Source: Blautia sp. MSJ-9
GTDB taxonomy: Bacteria > Bacillota > Clostridia > Lachnospirales > Lachnospiraceae
Assembly: GCF_018919065.1 (NCBI RefSeq)
Contig: NZ_JAHLQG010000018.1
Span: forward strand, 99,637 to 163,636
DNA length: 64,000 nt
Reading direction: 5' to 3'
Each line of letters opens with the position of its first letter. Positions within the stretch are counted from its first letter, which is position 1. The notes beneath the pieces are model-generated. The model searched no databases and had not been told where the DNA came from. It saw only the letters and a program-made list of their open reading frames with translations. Of the stretch, positions 34,734 to 42,367 are shown in pieces. The position numbers and the translations under genes were made by a program.

Positions 34734-35916
34734 AACATTAGAACTGATTGGTGATCTGAACGATAAATACATCTATGAAGCCTCCAGACCATGGAAAAAA
34801 CAGCGCCGTTTTTCCCGGATACAAAAAAGCTGGAAAATAGCAGTAGCCGGAATCATACTGCTTATCATGGTTGGATGTACACTGAGGTACCAGGAAGATG
34901 TAAAAGCAGCATTACAGAGAGTAACCTCGTGGATCGGACAGGCGCTGGGAATCGAGAATGGTGACACCGATTCTTATACAAATGTTGTAGGAAAAAGTAT
35001 TTCAAGAGATGGAATCACCATAACCCTGAATGAGATTGTAATGGACAGCAAAAATCTATGGATCGCATATTCCGACAGTGAAGATTTAAACAACAGGAAT
35101 CACACTGGAAAAGAACAAATTAAAAAAGACCTGACCTCTCAGGACACAGACTCAGATACACTGGATACAATAGAGGATAAAATCTTATTTACAGAAGTAC
35201 GAATTAACGGTCAGGAAATCCAGCAAGGCTTAGGTCAAAGAACGGTTAATGATAATGCTCTGTCAGAAAATCCGATAACAGTAGAAGACTTTACAATTGG
35301 AGAAGAAATCAACACAGAGGGAACTGTAAATATAGAGTTCAAAGTATGGCCAATCGCAATGTCCGATGTCGAAACATGGGAAAATATCCAGAAAATACAG
35401 GCCAATACAGAACCTTATACATTTAAACTCACAACATCAAAAGAAGAACTGGAGAAAAGCACCGTAGATTTGAACCTGGATCAGAACATTAAATTCGATT
35501 CCAACATCCTGAACCTCACAGAATTCAGATGGAATCCATTCGAAAGTACAATTTACGGAACATATGATGGAACAGTGTATATTGACAGTGACTATTATCT
35601 GATCGGAGCAGACGATCAGGGAAACAAAATCTGCTATCAGGAGACAGGAAGAAATGGCGAAGAAACTGCATTCCAACAAACCATAGACCCTGAATTCACC
35701 GGCTACAAAGAAATCTCCCCGGAAGCAAAATCAATCACACTACAATTATATGAAGTAAAAAACGATACAACCCATCAGATATTCGAAGAAAAAACAGATA
35801 AAGATTCCTCAGATGATGTCTGCGAAGAATTCGCAGGCTACGTATATGATGATGGTGAAAACCCCACAGACGCCGCAATACCAATAGGAGACAATTTTAC
35901 AATACAGATAAGATAA
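34717..35916 (+). CDS. DUF4179 membrane protein, probable anti-sigma factor
   Basis: This 399-residue protein has a ~45-residue basic cytoplasmic N-terminus, one helix (IAVAGIILLIMVGCTL, about 47-62) and a long extracytoplasmic part. That part starts with the DUF4179 pattern SISRDGITITLNEIVMDSKNLWIAYS. DUF4179 proteins are usually encoded next to ECF-type sigma factors and act as anti-sigma or signal-sensing partners. It overlaps the sigma gene by 17 bases and is translated from a ribosome site inside it. The signal is unknown. Confidence 0.85.
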   Translation: MEKGFKTLELIGDLNDKYIYEASRPWKKQRRFSRIQKSWKIAVAGIILLIMVGCTLRYQEDVKAALQRVTSWIGQALGIENGDTDSYTNVVGKSISRDGITITLNEIVMDSKNLWIAYSDSEDLNNRNHTGKEQIKKDLTSQDTDSDTLDTIEDKILFTEVRINGQEIQQGLGQRTVNDNALSENPITVEDFTIGEEINTEGTVNIEFKVWPIAMSDVETWENIQKIQANTEPYTFKLTTSKEELEKSTVDLNLDQNIKFDSNILNLTEFRWNPFESTIYGTYDGTVYIDSDYYLIGADDQGNKICYQETGRNGEETAFQQTIDPEFTGYKEISPEAKSITLQLYEVKNDTTHQIFEEKTDKDSSDDVCEEFAGYVYDDGENPTDAAIPIGDNFTIQIR

Positions 35917-35921
35917 AAAAT

Positions 35922-35966
35922 CCCGCCACATTGCCCCGGTAATAGGACAATGCGGCGGTACATTTT
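35922..35966. repeat. CCGCCACATTG hairpin repeat, copy 3
   Basis: CCGCCACATTG (35923-35933) pairs with CAATGCGGCGG (35948-35958), followed by TACATTTTA. It lies between the convergent DUF4179 gene and the broken nuclease gene, the same position that copy 1 occupies relative to the intact nuclease gene. Confidence 0.75.
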
Positions 35967-35971
35967 ACCAG

Positions 35972-36572
35972 TTAATTGTTTGAAATAATTATCTGACGAT
36001 ACTTCTCACGTTTATCTTCCGGAACTTCCAGGGCATTCATTGCCTGATCAATCGTCCAGTTCATATTTTTCATAAGTTTTTTGATGGATTCGGTTTCTTT
36101 AAGTTCCATGCCTTTTTCCATTCCCTCATCCATTAACATCTGCCCAAGTCTGGTCATTCTTAATACCTCCTTAATTTCGTCTAACTCAGTCTTATCTAAA
36201 AACTTATCAGCCAGTGTATACAACATAGCTGTTGCCTTTTCGGCACTAAGTCCCATATTTGGCTTTGCCAGACGAATAGCTTCTTTAAACATATCCTTGC
36301 GGCTCATCTTTCCGGACATCAATGGTGTCAGAGAAAGAGCTGCGCAAATCTGCCTCTTTTTTATCCGTGGTCTGAAATTCCGTATGTACATAGAAACCAC
36401 CAGTAGTCAAAAAAGTAAAGTCCATATACAAAGAATGAATTGTCAGTTCTATCAGCTCTGTAGGACCAATCTCTTCATACTGATAGTCAATTCCAAGAGT
36501 TTTGAGAATGGTATTCCGAAAATAGTCGAAGCCCATTTTCATAACAGCATCTTCATGTTTTGTGTTTGACAT
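35972..36572 (-). pseudogene. Broken second copy of the Rpn-like nuclease gene
   Basis: The 5' part (36572 to about 36345) and the 3' part (about 36345 to 35972) are near-identical to the intact gene at 32394-33233, but the middle is missing. Compared with the intact copy, about 227 bp are deleted between GCAGCG near 32775 and CTGCGC near 33001. These share a short (C)TGCG/GCAGCG-like sequence, which suggests a microhomology deletion. The loss is not a multiple of three, so the frame breaks just after EFQTTDKKEADLR. Most of the nuclease core after E-x-Q is gone. Confidence 0.88.
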
Positions 36573-36695
36573 GAGTAACCTCTCTTATTCGTTAAGTATA
36601 GTCTTCATTTGTGCTCTGAAAATGTCTTCGGTTGTTTTTTTATCTATTTATCATTTGTAAGGATTTCCGATTGACCTCCTTTATATGCTTATTTT
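36573..36695 (-). repeat. Duplicated upstream region of the broken nuclease gene
   Basis: It corresponds to 33234-33350. Together with the gene bodies, the two copies form direct repeats of roughly 0.7-0.95 kb flanking the DUF2500 gene and the sigma/anti-sigma pair. Confidence 0.7.
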
Positions 36696-36810
36696 ATCAA
36701 AGAATCACCGATTTCTCTAGATGAAAATTGTGAAAAGACAGATCAAAAAATATATAATTTTCAAATTTATGTATGATTGGTATAATGATTTATACAAAGG
36801 AGGCATTTAT

Positions 36811-37086
36811 ATGTTATACGATGTTGTTCAGGTAATTCCGTATAAAAATTATACAGTGTATGTATATTTTGAAGATGGAAAAATAGTATGTTACGATGCA
36901 AAGCCATTGTTAGATAAAAAAGTATTTGCTCCATTAAAAAATATAGATTTTTTTATGAATGCATGCACTATTTTAAATAACACATTGGCGTGGGATGTAT
37001 CCGGGAAGAGGGATTGTAGTAAATGTCTGGATATTGATCCTGATATGCTGTATAATCTGGAAAAAGTTGAAGAGAAAATGGTATAA
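36811..37086 (+). CDS. DUF2442 family protein
   Basis: This is a 91-residue protein with the ATG at 36811 preceded by AAAGGAGG; the open frame extends further upstream without a start site. The pattern YTVYVYFEDGKIVCYDAKPLLDKKVFAPLKN, then LAWDVSGKRDCSKCLDIDPDMLYN, matches DUF2442 (NE0471 N-terminal-like fold). Many members sit in toxin-antitoxin-like pairs with DUF4160 proteins; none is seen here. A TATAAT at 36781-36786 ahead of it is a plausible -10. Function is unknown. Confidence 0.82.
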   Translation: MLYDVVQVIPYKNYTVYVYFEDGKIVCYDAKPLLDKKVFAPLKNIDFFMNACTILNNTLAWDVSGKRDCSKCLDIDPDMLYNLEKVEEKMV

Positions 37087-37152
37087 ATTTACGCTGGTTA
37101 TATGAAAAATGAAACTGCTATAGCTATACAAACTAACCGAGGTGATTCCAAA

Positions 37153-37812
37153 ATGAAAAACAAAATCCTGGTAATCGAAGATGACAGAGCGATTTCTGAA
37201 TTACTATGTATGAACCTGACCATAGCCGGATACGAAACAATAGCTGCCTATGACGGAATAGAAGCCCAGCGTTTATTGCTATGGAACGAAGATGCAGACC
37301 TTGCAGTCGTCGATATTATGCTTCCCGGCAAAGACGGCTTTGCTTTGATGGAAGATTTCCGCGCAAAGAATCTCCCGGTAATTTATCTCACTGCAAAAGA
37401 TGACGTAGCATCCAAGGTAAAAGGCCTGAAACTCGGCGCAGAAGACTACATGGTAAAACCATTCGAAATGCTGGAACTTCTTGTACGAATCGAAAAAATT
37501 CTCGAAAGAACCGGTCGTGCAAAGAGAATTCTCACGATCAAAAACATTCAGGCAGACCTCCAGAGCCATCAGGTCTTGAAAGATGGAATCCCTGTAAATT
37601 TGAAACCACTGGAATATGACCTCTTTATCCTGCTCTTACAAAACAAAAATATCGCACTTGGAAGAGAAGAATTATTAAAACGCGTCTGGGGTGAAGAATA
37701 TCTGGGAGAGAGCAGAACTGTAGACGTGCACATCGGTCAGCTCCGCAAGAAACTGGAACTATATAATGAAATAAAAACAATTCCAAAACTGGGCTATCGA
37801 CTGGAGGATTAA
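37153..37812 (+). CDS. OmpR-family response regulator
   Basis: The 220-residue regulator starts at the ATG at 37153, which follows CCGAGGTGATT. The receiver domain has VIEDDRAISELL, the phospho-acceptor Asp in LAVVDIMLPGKDG and the Lys in YMVKPFEML. The winged helix has EELLKRVWGEEYLGESRTVDVHIGQLRKKL and ends TIPKLGYRLED. The histidine kinase gene follows after five bases. A DUF6034 lipoprotein lies downstream and is a likely target or sensor partner. Confidence 0.92.
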   Translation: MKNKILVIEDDRAISELLCMNLTIAGYETIAAYDGIEAQRLLLWNEDADLAVVDIMLPGKDGFALMEDFRAKNLPVIYLTAKDDVASKVKGLKLGAEDYMVKPFEMLELLVRIEKILERTGRAKRILTIKNIQADLQSHQVLKDGIPVNLKPLEYDLFILLLQNKNIALGREELLKRVWGEEYLGESRTVDVHIGQLRKKLELYNEIKTIPKLGYRLED

Positions 37813-37817
37813 CTGCT

Positions 37818-39089
37818 ATGAAGTTGTGGAAACGGACAGTAGCACTTATGCTGATAACACTTTTGTGCTCTCTGATACCGGTCGGCGTCCTGAGCCTGTA
37901 TGTCACAGGAAAAAGAAGCCTGAATAATGCTGCTGAAACCTATGGACGACAGCTTACAAATGGAAAAAATCTCCTGGAACAATTCTGGGACAGCAGCAAA
38001 TATGAGCAGATGTCTGAAACAGGAAAAAAATCTTATCTGGAATTCCAGTTTCTGAGATGCTGCGGTGAGGAAATGATACTCATTAATTCCGAAAGCAAGG
38101 AAGCCGTAGTAAACCGCACAAATTATAATATTGTCAGCATAGATAACCTTGATCTAAGCGACAAAACTGATTCCTATGAATACAAAATCCAGAAACTGAA
38201 TCACAAATACTTACTTTTACAGCAGGGGTTGCTTACAAACCCAGAGGGTTACGAAATACTTTCGGTTCGTGATGTTACCTCTATGTTTACGGAACTGAGA
38301 CAGACGGCGGTCTGGTTTCTGGGAATCTATCTGGCAGTATTTTGCATTGCAGGCTTGTTTATTTATCTGATGATGAGACGAACCGTACAGCAAATGGAAA
38401 GATTGCAGGAAGTAGCCGGAAAACAGGAAATGCTCATGGGAGCACTTGCCCATGAGATGAAAACACCACTTACTTCTATTATCGGATATTCAGACACCCT
38501 GCGTCATGTAAAACTAAACGATGAACAAAAAGACCGCGCCCTGGAACATATAAGCCGCGAGGGAAAAAGACTTGAAAAACTTTCCGGAAAAATGCTCCAG
38601 ATGCTGGGACTCCATCAGAATGATTCAATAAAAATGGAGTCACACACGATAGGAGAACTGCTGGAACGAGTGACTGAACTGGAAGCAGAACAGGCAACGC
38701 AGAGACAAATACAATTACAGACAGAATACGAAGATTTTTTCCTGAAAATGGATGATGAATTAATGGAAAGTCTTCTTGTAAATCTGATAGATAACGCTTT
38801 CCGTGCTACAGAAGCAGGAGGTCATATTACCATAAAAGCATATAAAGAATCCCGTAGAAAAATTCTGGAAGTCACAGATAACGGTCGGGGAATCCCACAG
38901 GAAGAACTGGGAAAAATCACGGAAGCTTTTTACATGGTAGACAAATCCAGAAGCCGTCAGGAGGGCGGAGCAGGACTTGGACTTGCCTTATGTGTCAAGA
39001 TTGCAGAAGTCCATGGAGGCAGACTGGATATCACAAGTCAGATAGGAACGGGAACGAAAGTAAGAGTAATATTTGACAAAAAAAGATAA
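37818..39089 (+). CDS. Sensor histidine kinase
   Basis: This membrane kinase of 423 residues has helices near residues 9-29 and 165-187, flanking a ~135-residue extracytoplasmic sensor region. HisKA has the phospho-His in GALAHEMKTPLTSIIGYSDTL, followed by N-box LVNLIDNAFRATEAGG, G1 VTDNGRGIPQEEL and G2 GGAGLGLALCVKIAEVHGG. It pairs with the regulator immediately upstream. The sensed signal is unknown. Confidence 0.92.
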   Translation: MKLWKRTVALMLITLLCSLIPVGVLSLYVTGKRSLNNAAETYGRQLTNGKNLLEQFWDSSKYEQMSETGKKSYLEFQFLRCCGEEMILINSESKEAVVNRTNYNIVSIDNLDLSDKTDSYEYKIQKLNHKYLLLQQGLLTNPEGYEILSVRDVTSMFTELRQTAVWFLGIYLAVFCIAGLFIYLMMRRTVQQMERLQEVAGKQEMLMGALAHEMKTPLTSIIGYSDTLRHVKLNDEQKDRALEHISREGKRLEKLSGKMLQMLGLHQNDSIKMESHTIGELLERVTELEAEQATQRQIQLQTEYEDFFLKMDDELMESLLVNLIDNAFRATEAGGHITIKAYKESRRKILEVTDNGRGIPQEELGKITEAFYMVDKSRSRQEGGAGLGLALCVKIAEVHGGRLDITSQIGTGTKVRVIFDKKR

Positions 39090-39095
39090 GGATTT

Positions 39096-39140
39096 AACCT
39101 GATCAAATGAATATTCTGCTTCAATTATGAATAACTGACA
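39096..39140 (+). repeat. Dispersed intergenic repeat, family B diverged copy
   Basis: AACCTGATCAAATGAATATT, then CTGCTTCAATTATGAATAA, resembles 20507-20555 and 29551-29600. It is more diverged than the other two. Confidence 0.4.
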
Positions 39141-39238
39141 GGTCCAGATGGATTCACTCGTTATTACATGGACAATATTGAACAAATGAAATTTACAACT
39201 TGTTTACATCTTGATGAATACATTAGAAATACAGTATG

Positions 39239-39273
39239 GTACTCTTTTCTTATAAGAAGAGGGTACCTTTTTT
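39239..39273 (+). terminator. Terminator after the two-component operon
   Basis: GGTACTCTTTTCTTA (39239-39253) pairs with TAAGAAGAGGGTACC ending at 39268, with no spare loop bases beyond the turn and a T6 tail. Confidence 0.85.
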
Positions 39274-39310
39274 AACTAAACTGCGAAGCAGATGATTTTA
39301 TCCGCTTGAC
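39274..39310 (+). repeat. Dispersed hairpin repeat, family A shortened copy
   Basis: AACTAAACTGCG is joined directly to AAGCAGATGATTTTATCCGC and TTGAC. Compared with 51413-51483 the middle (GAGCAGTT...GTAGC) is missing. The remainder of the 39090-39418 gap holds another hairpin-like AATTTTATCTGAC segment near 39338 and no gene. Confidence 0.6.
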
Positions 39311-39418
39311 TGAATCAGGAATGTAAAGAATGCTGATAATTTTATCTGACAGACCAGATTAAGCAGCAAAGAAAATATTTTATCTGCGCAGCTACATACG
39401 CGAAAGGATGAGAAAGAA

Positions 39419-40795
39419 ATGAAGAAAATAAAAATATTTGTGGGAGCTCTTTTATGTATGAATCTTTTTACAATATCAGGATGTGACAAAGTCGTTCATT
39501 CTGCTGTTGTAGAAGAAAAGGATAAGACTGCTGCAAAGACAGAGGAAAATAAAGAGAAAGAAACAGTTCAGAAAACAGTCACTGAACAGGTGCAGGCTCC
39601 GGAAACTTACCAGACAACCATCCAGTCCGATTTAAGATCCGCAGAACGAACAGATCAGGAAAATCCTATGAAATTTACCCTGACAGCCGATGCTCCGATA
39701 GAAGTGCCGGATGTGGATGCCATATGCTTGAAAAATGTAAAAAAAGCGACAATTTCTGAAGAAGAACCGCAGAAAGTACTGGATACCTTTGCTCAGGGGC
39801 AATTGCGGAAACAAAATAATGATGGCTTGGTAGAAACATATGAGGTGAATGGACTGACGTACCAATATACCGGTACATTCCAAAATTTAGAAGAACTTAG
39901 TCTTTGGGAAAAATATTCTGCCTTTGATGATGTGAAAGAAGAAAACCTGTCTCAGGACGAGAAAGAACAAAGAGCAGAACGCTTCCAGAATTATATAAAA
40001 GCAGGAAACCAGAATGTGACTGAAGAAGATGCAGAAAATTATGTAAAGAATATTGTTTCCGGAGAATGGCGCCTGTTTGACAGTGCATCAAAAGAACTCA
40101 CAGAAGAAAACAGCACTTTGGAAAAGGACACTTTTTTCTTTGAAAGAATGGTCAATGGCGTACCTGTTAATTATATACGGAATTCTTATTTGCCATATGA
40201 TGAATTATCCCGTCCCTGGATAGATGAAGACGATAATTTTCATGAAGCGCAGTGCGATGGGTGGGATAATGAATCGCTGACAATGATTTTCTGCAGCGGA
40301 ACACTTCAGAGTTTCCAACACAGTGATCCAATTGAGGTATCAGATGCTTCGGACGAAGCATTGTTTCTTTTGCCATTTGATGAAATCAAAGATATTTTTG
40401 AAAAAACAATCACCCTGCAGATTATGACAGAGCAGGAAAACCGTCTGCTGGCAGTAGATGGCACAAGTTTCTTCGCACGTTATCCCTCTATTGATGCACT
40501 GACAGTTGAAATGACGATAACAAAAGTTCAGCTTGGATATATGCGTGTGCGGGAGGGCAACAGCAACACAGAGGGAAGCTTGATCCCGGTATGGGATTTC
40601 TATGGAACCTGGAATTCCCAGGAACCGGTGGCTTACACAGATAGCGGTGATGAAATGGTTATAGACAGCGTTACTATGGATCGCATAGGGGTACCTCTTC
40701 TCACAATCGATGCACAAGACGGCAGTATCGTACAAAGAGTACAGAATGGACCATCATCAGGTACATTCCCTGGTGGTGTTGGAGAGTGCGAATAG
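39419..40795 (+). CDS. DUF6034 family lipoprotein
   Basis: This 458-residue lipoprotein has an N-terminal hydrophobic stretch followed by a lipobox (FTISGC, Cys near 22) and a charged low-complexity linker (EEKDKTAAKTEENKEKETVQ). The folded part resembles DUF6034 (APIEVPDVDAICLKNVKKATIS... ERMVNGVPVNYI). DUF6034 proteins often sit behind a regulator-kinase pair in Lachnospiraceae, as here. GAAAGGATGAGAAAGAA precedes the ATG. It may be a sensor accessory or a target of the kinase system. Function is unknown. Confidence 0.8.
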   Translation: MKKIKIFVGALLCMNLFTISGCDKVVHSAVVEEKDKTAAKTEENKEKETVQKTVTEQVQAPETYQTTIQSDLRSAERTDQENPMKFTLTADAPIEVPDVDAICLKNVKKATISEEEPQKVLDTFAQGQLRKQNNDGLVETYEVNGLTYQYTGTFQNLEELSLWEKYSAFDDVKEENLSQDEKEQRAERFQNYIKAGNQNVTEEDAENYVKNIVSGEWRLFDSASKELTEENSTLEKDTFFFERMVNGVPVNYIRNSYLPYDELSRPWIDEDDNFHEAQCDGWDNESLTMIFCSGTLQSFQHSDPIEVSDASDEALFLLPFDEIKDIFEKTITLQIMTEQENRLLAVDGTSFFARYPSIDALTVEMTITKVQLGYMRVREGNSNTEGSLIPVWDFYGTWNSQEPVAYTDSGDEMVIDSVTMDRIGVPLLTIDAQDGSIVQRVQNGPSSGTFPGGVGECE

Positions 40796-40835
40796 AACGA
40801 ATAAATAAGAAATGACATCTCCTATGGCACGAGAT

Positions 40836-40905
40836 AAAAAACGCCACATTGCCCTATAATTGGACAATATGGCGGTACACTTTATCAGTTAGTTGTTCAT
40901 AGCAA
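40836..40905. repeat. CGCCACATTG hairpin repeat, copy 4, with a nuclease-gene tail
   Basis: CGCCACATTG (40842-40851) pairs with CAATATGGCG (40865-40874). The following GGTACACTTTATCAGTTAGTTGTT resembles the sequence between copy 3 and the end of the nuclease pseudogene, including its final Asn-Asn-stop codons on the minus strand. After that the similarity stops. This looks like a further, almost completely lost copy of the nuclease unit. Confidence 0.6.
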
Positions 40906-41006
40906 TTCCATAGAATAATCAGAATATGAAATATTTTCTGGCTTTGCTATAATTTTGTTTATATTTTCAAAAATCCTGTTCATGTACAAACAAAACAGGT
41001 CAAAAG

Positions 41007-41076
41007 TATAATAAGGGAAACCGCTGAAATCAGGTTTCCGTAATGGACATTTCTGTGATGGCAGAAATGTCTTTTA
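41007..41076 (+). ncRNA. Candidate small RNA with promoter and terminator
   Basis: TATAAT at 41007-41012 is preceded at 18 bp by TGTACA (40983-40988). Directly after it come two tight hairpins: GGAAACC/GGTTTCC (41016-41039) and GACATTTCTG/CAGAAATGTC (41046-41071) ending in TTTTAC. Together this is the layout of a ~60-nt RNA. The first stem starts slightly ahead of the expected transcript start, which weakens the case. The alternative is two tandem 3' hairpins of the upstream gene, but that gene ends 200 bp earlier. The rest of the 40796-41262 gap has no supported gene. Confidence 0.4.
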
Positions 41077-41262
41077 CATATAACGGCAGATTTTGAAGTA
41101 GTTAGCGTAAAAGTTCATAACGTAATGAATGTAGGATACAAATTTTTTCATTTGGTTTTCCTCCTTTTCTTTATCTTACAGGCACATTATAGTATGGGAA
41201 AGAGAAGATTACCTGCCAAATGAGAGGAAAAAGTAGACAAAACTTGCAGGAGATTAAATAAT

Positions 41263-42093
41263 ATGTTTCCGGTATATGAAGAAAAAAAGGAAAATCTGCA
41301 TTTGAGGTTAATGGCATCCGGACATGCTTCCCCTCATCTGCACAATTCAATTGAGTTTATTTATGTGACAGAAGGTACGCTGGAACTGGGAATGGGACAG
41401 GAATTATTTCATATGGAGACAGGGGATTTTGCAGTTATATTTCCGGATGTGATTCATCATTACCAGGTCTTTTCAGATGGAGTGAATAAGGCATGTTATC
41501 TTTGGGCACAGCCATCTCTTGGAGAACAGTTTGCTGCTACAATGCAGAATTTTTGTCCGGTGAATCCGGTGATAAAGAAGAAAGAAGTATCACCTGACAT
41601 TGTAAATGCGATCCACTGTCTGAGGGAAAACAAGAAACAGAAAAAGAGAGATGCAGTCGTTGAGCAGGCGTATGTACAGATTTTACTGGCCAGAAGTATT
41701 CCCTGTTTTAGTTTAACAGAGAAAGAGAATGTAGAGAGCAATGACATCATTTATCAGACGGTATCTTACATTGCAAAGTATTATAAGGAAGAGATTTCAC
41801 TGGAAACGATGGCCAGAGATTTGGGAATTAGCAAGTACGCACTGTCCAGAGTATTTTCGGGAACTTTTCACCGTAATTTCAAGCAGTATTTGAATGAGCA
41901 GAGATTAAACTATGTCTGTGTGCATCTGGAATGTACGGATAAAAGCATTACAGATATTTGTCTGGATGCAGGATTTGAAAGCCAGAGAACCTTTAACAGG
42001 GTTTTCCGTGAAAGATATAAAGTAACTCCGAGAGAGTACAGGAATCTTTACAGGGAACAATATAGAGTTCAGCCTCAGGATAGTAATATGTGA
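41263..42093 (+). CDS. AraC-family regulator, probably of the adjacent sugar symporter
   Basis: This 276-residue protein has an N-terminal cupin-like sensing domain (SGHASPHLHNSIEFIYVTEGTL, then METGDFAVIFPDVIHHY) and a C-terminal AraC DNA-binding domain. The latter has two HTH motifs: EISLETMARDLGISKYALSRVFS and SITDICLDAGFESQRTFNRVFRERYKVTPREYR. A GCAGGAG site precedes the ATG. It lies 275 bp upstream of a GPH symporter whose promoter carries a likely activator site, so it is a prime candidate for the regulator binding there. Confidence 0.9.
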   Translation: MFPVYEEKKENLHLRLMASGHASPHLHNSIEFIYVTEGTLELGMGQELFHMETGDFAVIFPDVIHHYQVFSDGVNKACYLWAQPSLGEQFAATMQNFCPVNPVIKKKEVSPDIVNAIHCLRENKKQKKRDAVVEQAYVQILLARSIPCFSLTEKENVESNDIIYQTVSYIAKYYKEEISLETMARDLGISKYALSRVFSGTFHRNFKQYLNEQRLNYVCVHLECTDKSITDICLDAGFESQRTFNRVFRERYKVTPREYRNLYREQYRVQPQDSNM

Positions 42094-42199
42094 AATATAA
42101 AGGTAAATCACAGGGGATAAAATATCCGATTACCCCATGTTAGAGAAATATATGCAATGTGCACAATATTCACAGTATAAAATTGTTTATATTTATTAT

Positions 42200-42300
42200 T
42201 GCGCAGATTTTGCGTAAAGAGAAAGTTAAAAACTCTTTAATTTTGTGCATATTTTGTCTCATTCGGTTTATATAGTTTCGATTTCTTTTACTTTATAATA
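42200..42300 (+). promoter_or_regulatory. Symporter promoter with the conserved upstream module
   Basis: TTTTGTGCATATTTTGTC (42242-42259), GTTTATAT (42267-42274) and TATAAT (42295-42300) are present with no good -35; the GTTTATAT box covers the -35 position. The same three elements occur with identical spacing at 52614-52672 ahead of the GH2 beta-galactosidase gene. A diverged copy of the first element, TTGCGCAGATTTTGCG, lies at 42200-42215. The arrangement fits activation by an AraC-family protein contacting RNA polymerase at the -35 region. Confidence 0.75.
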
Positions 42301-42367
42301 ATCACCGAACAAAGGCGAAAACCGCCTGAACGGAGAAATCGGTATAAACTATGAGAGGAAGTAGAAA

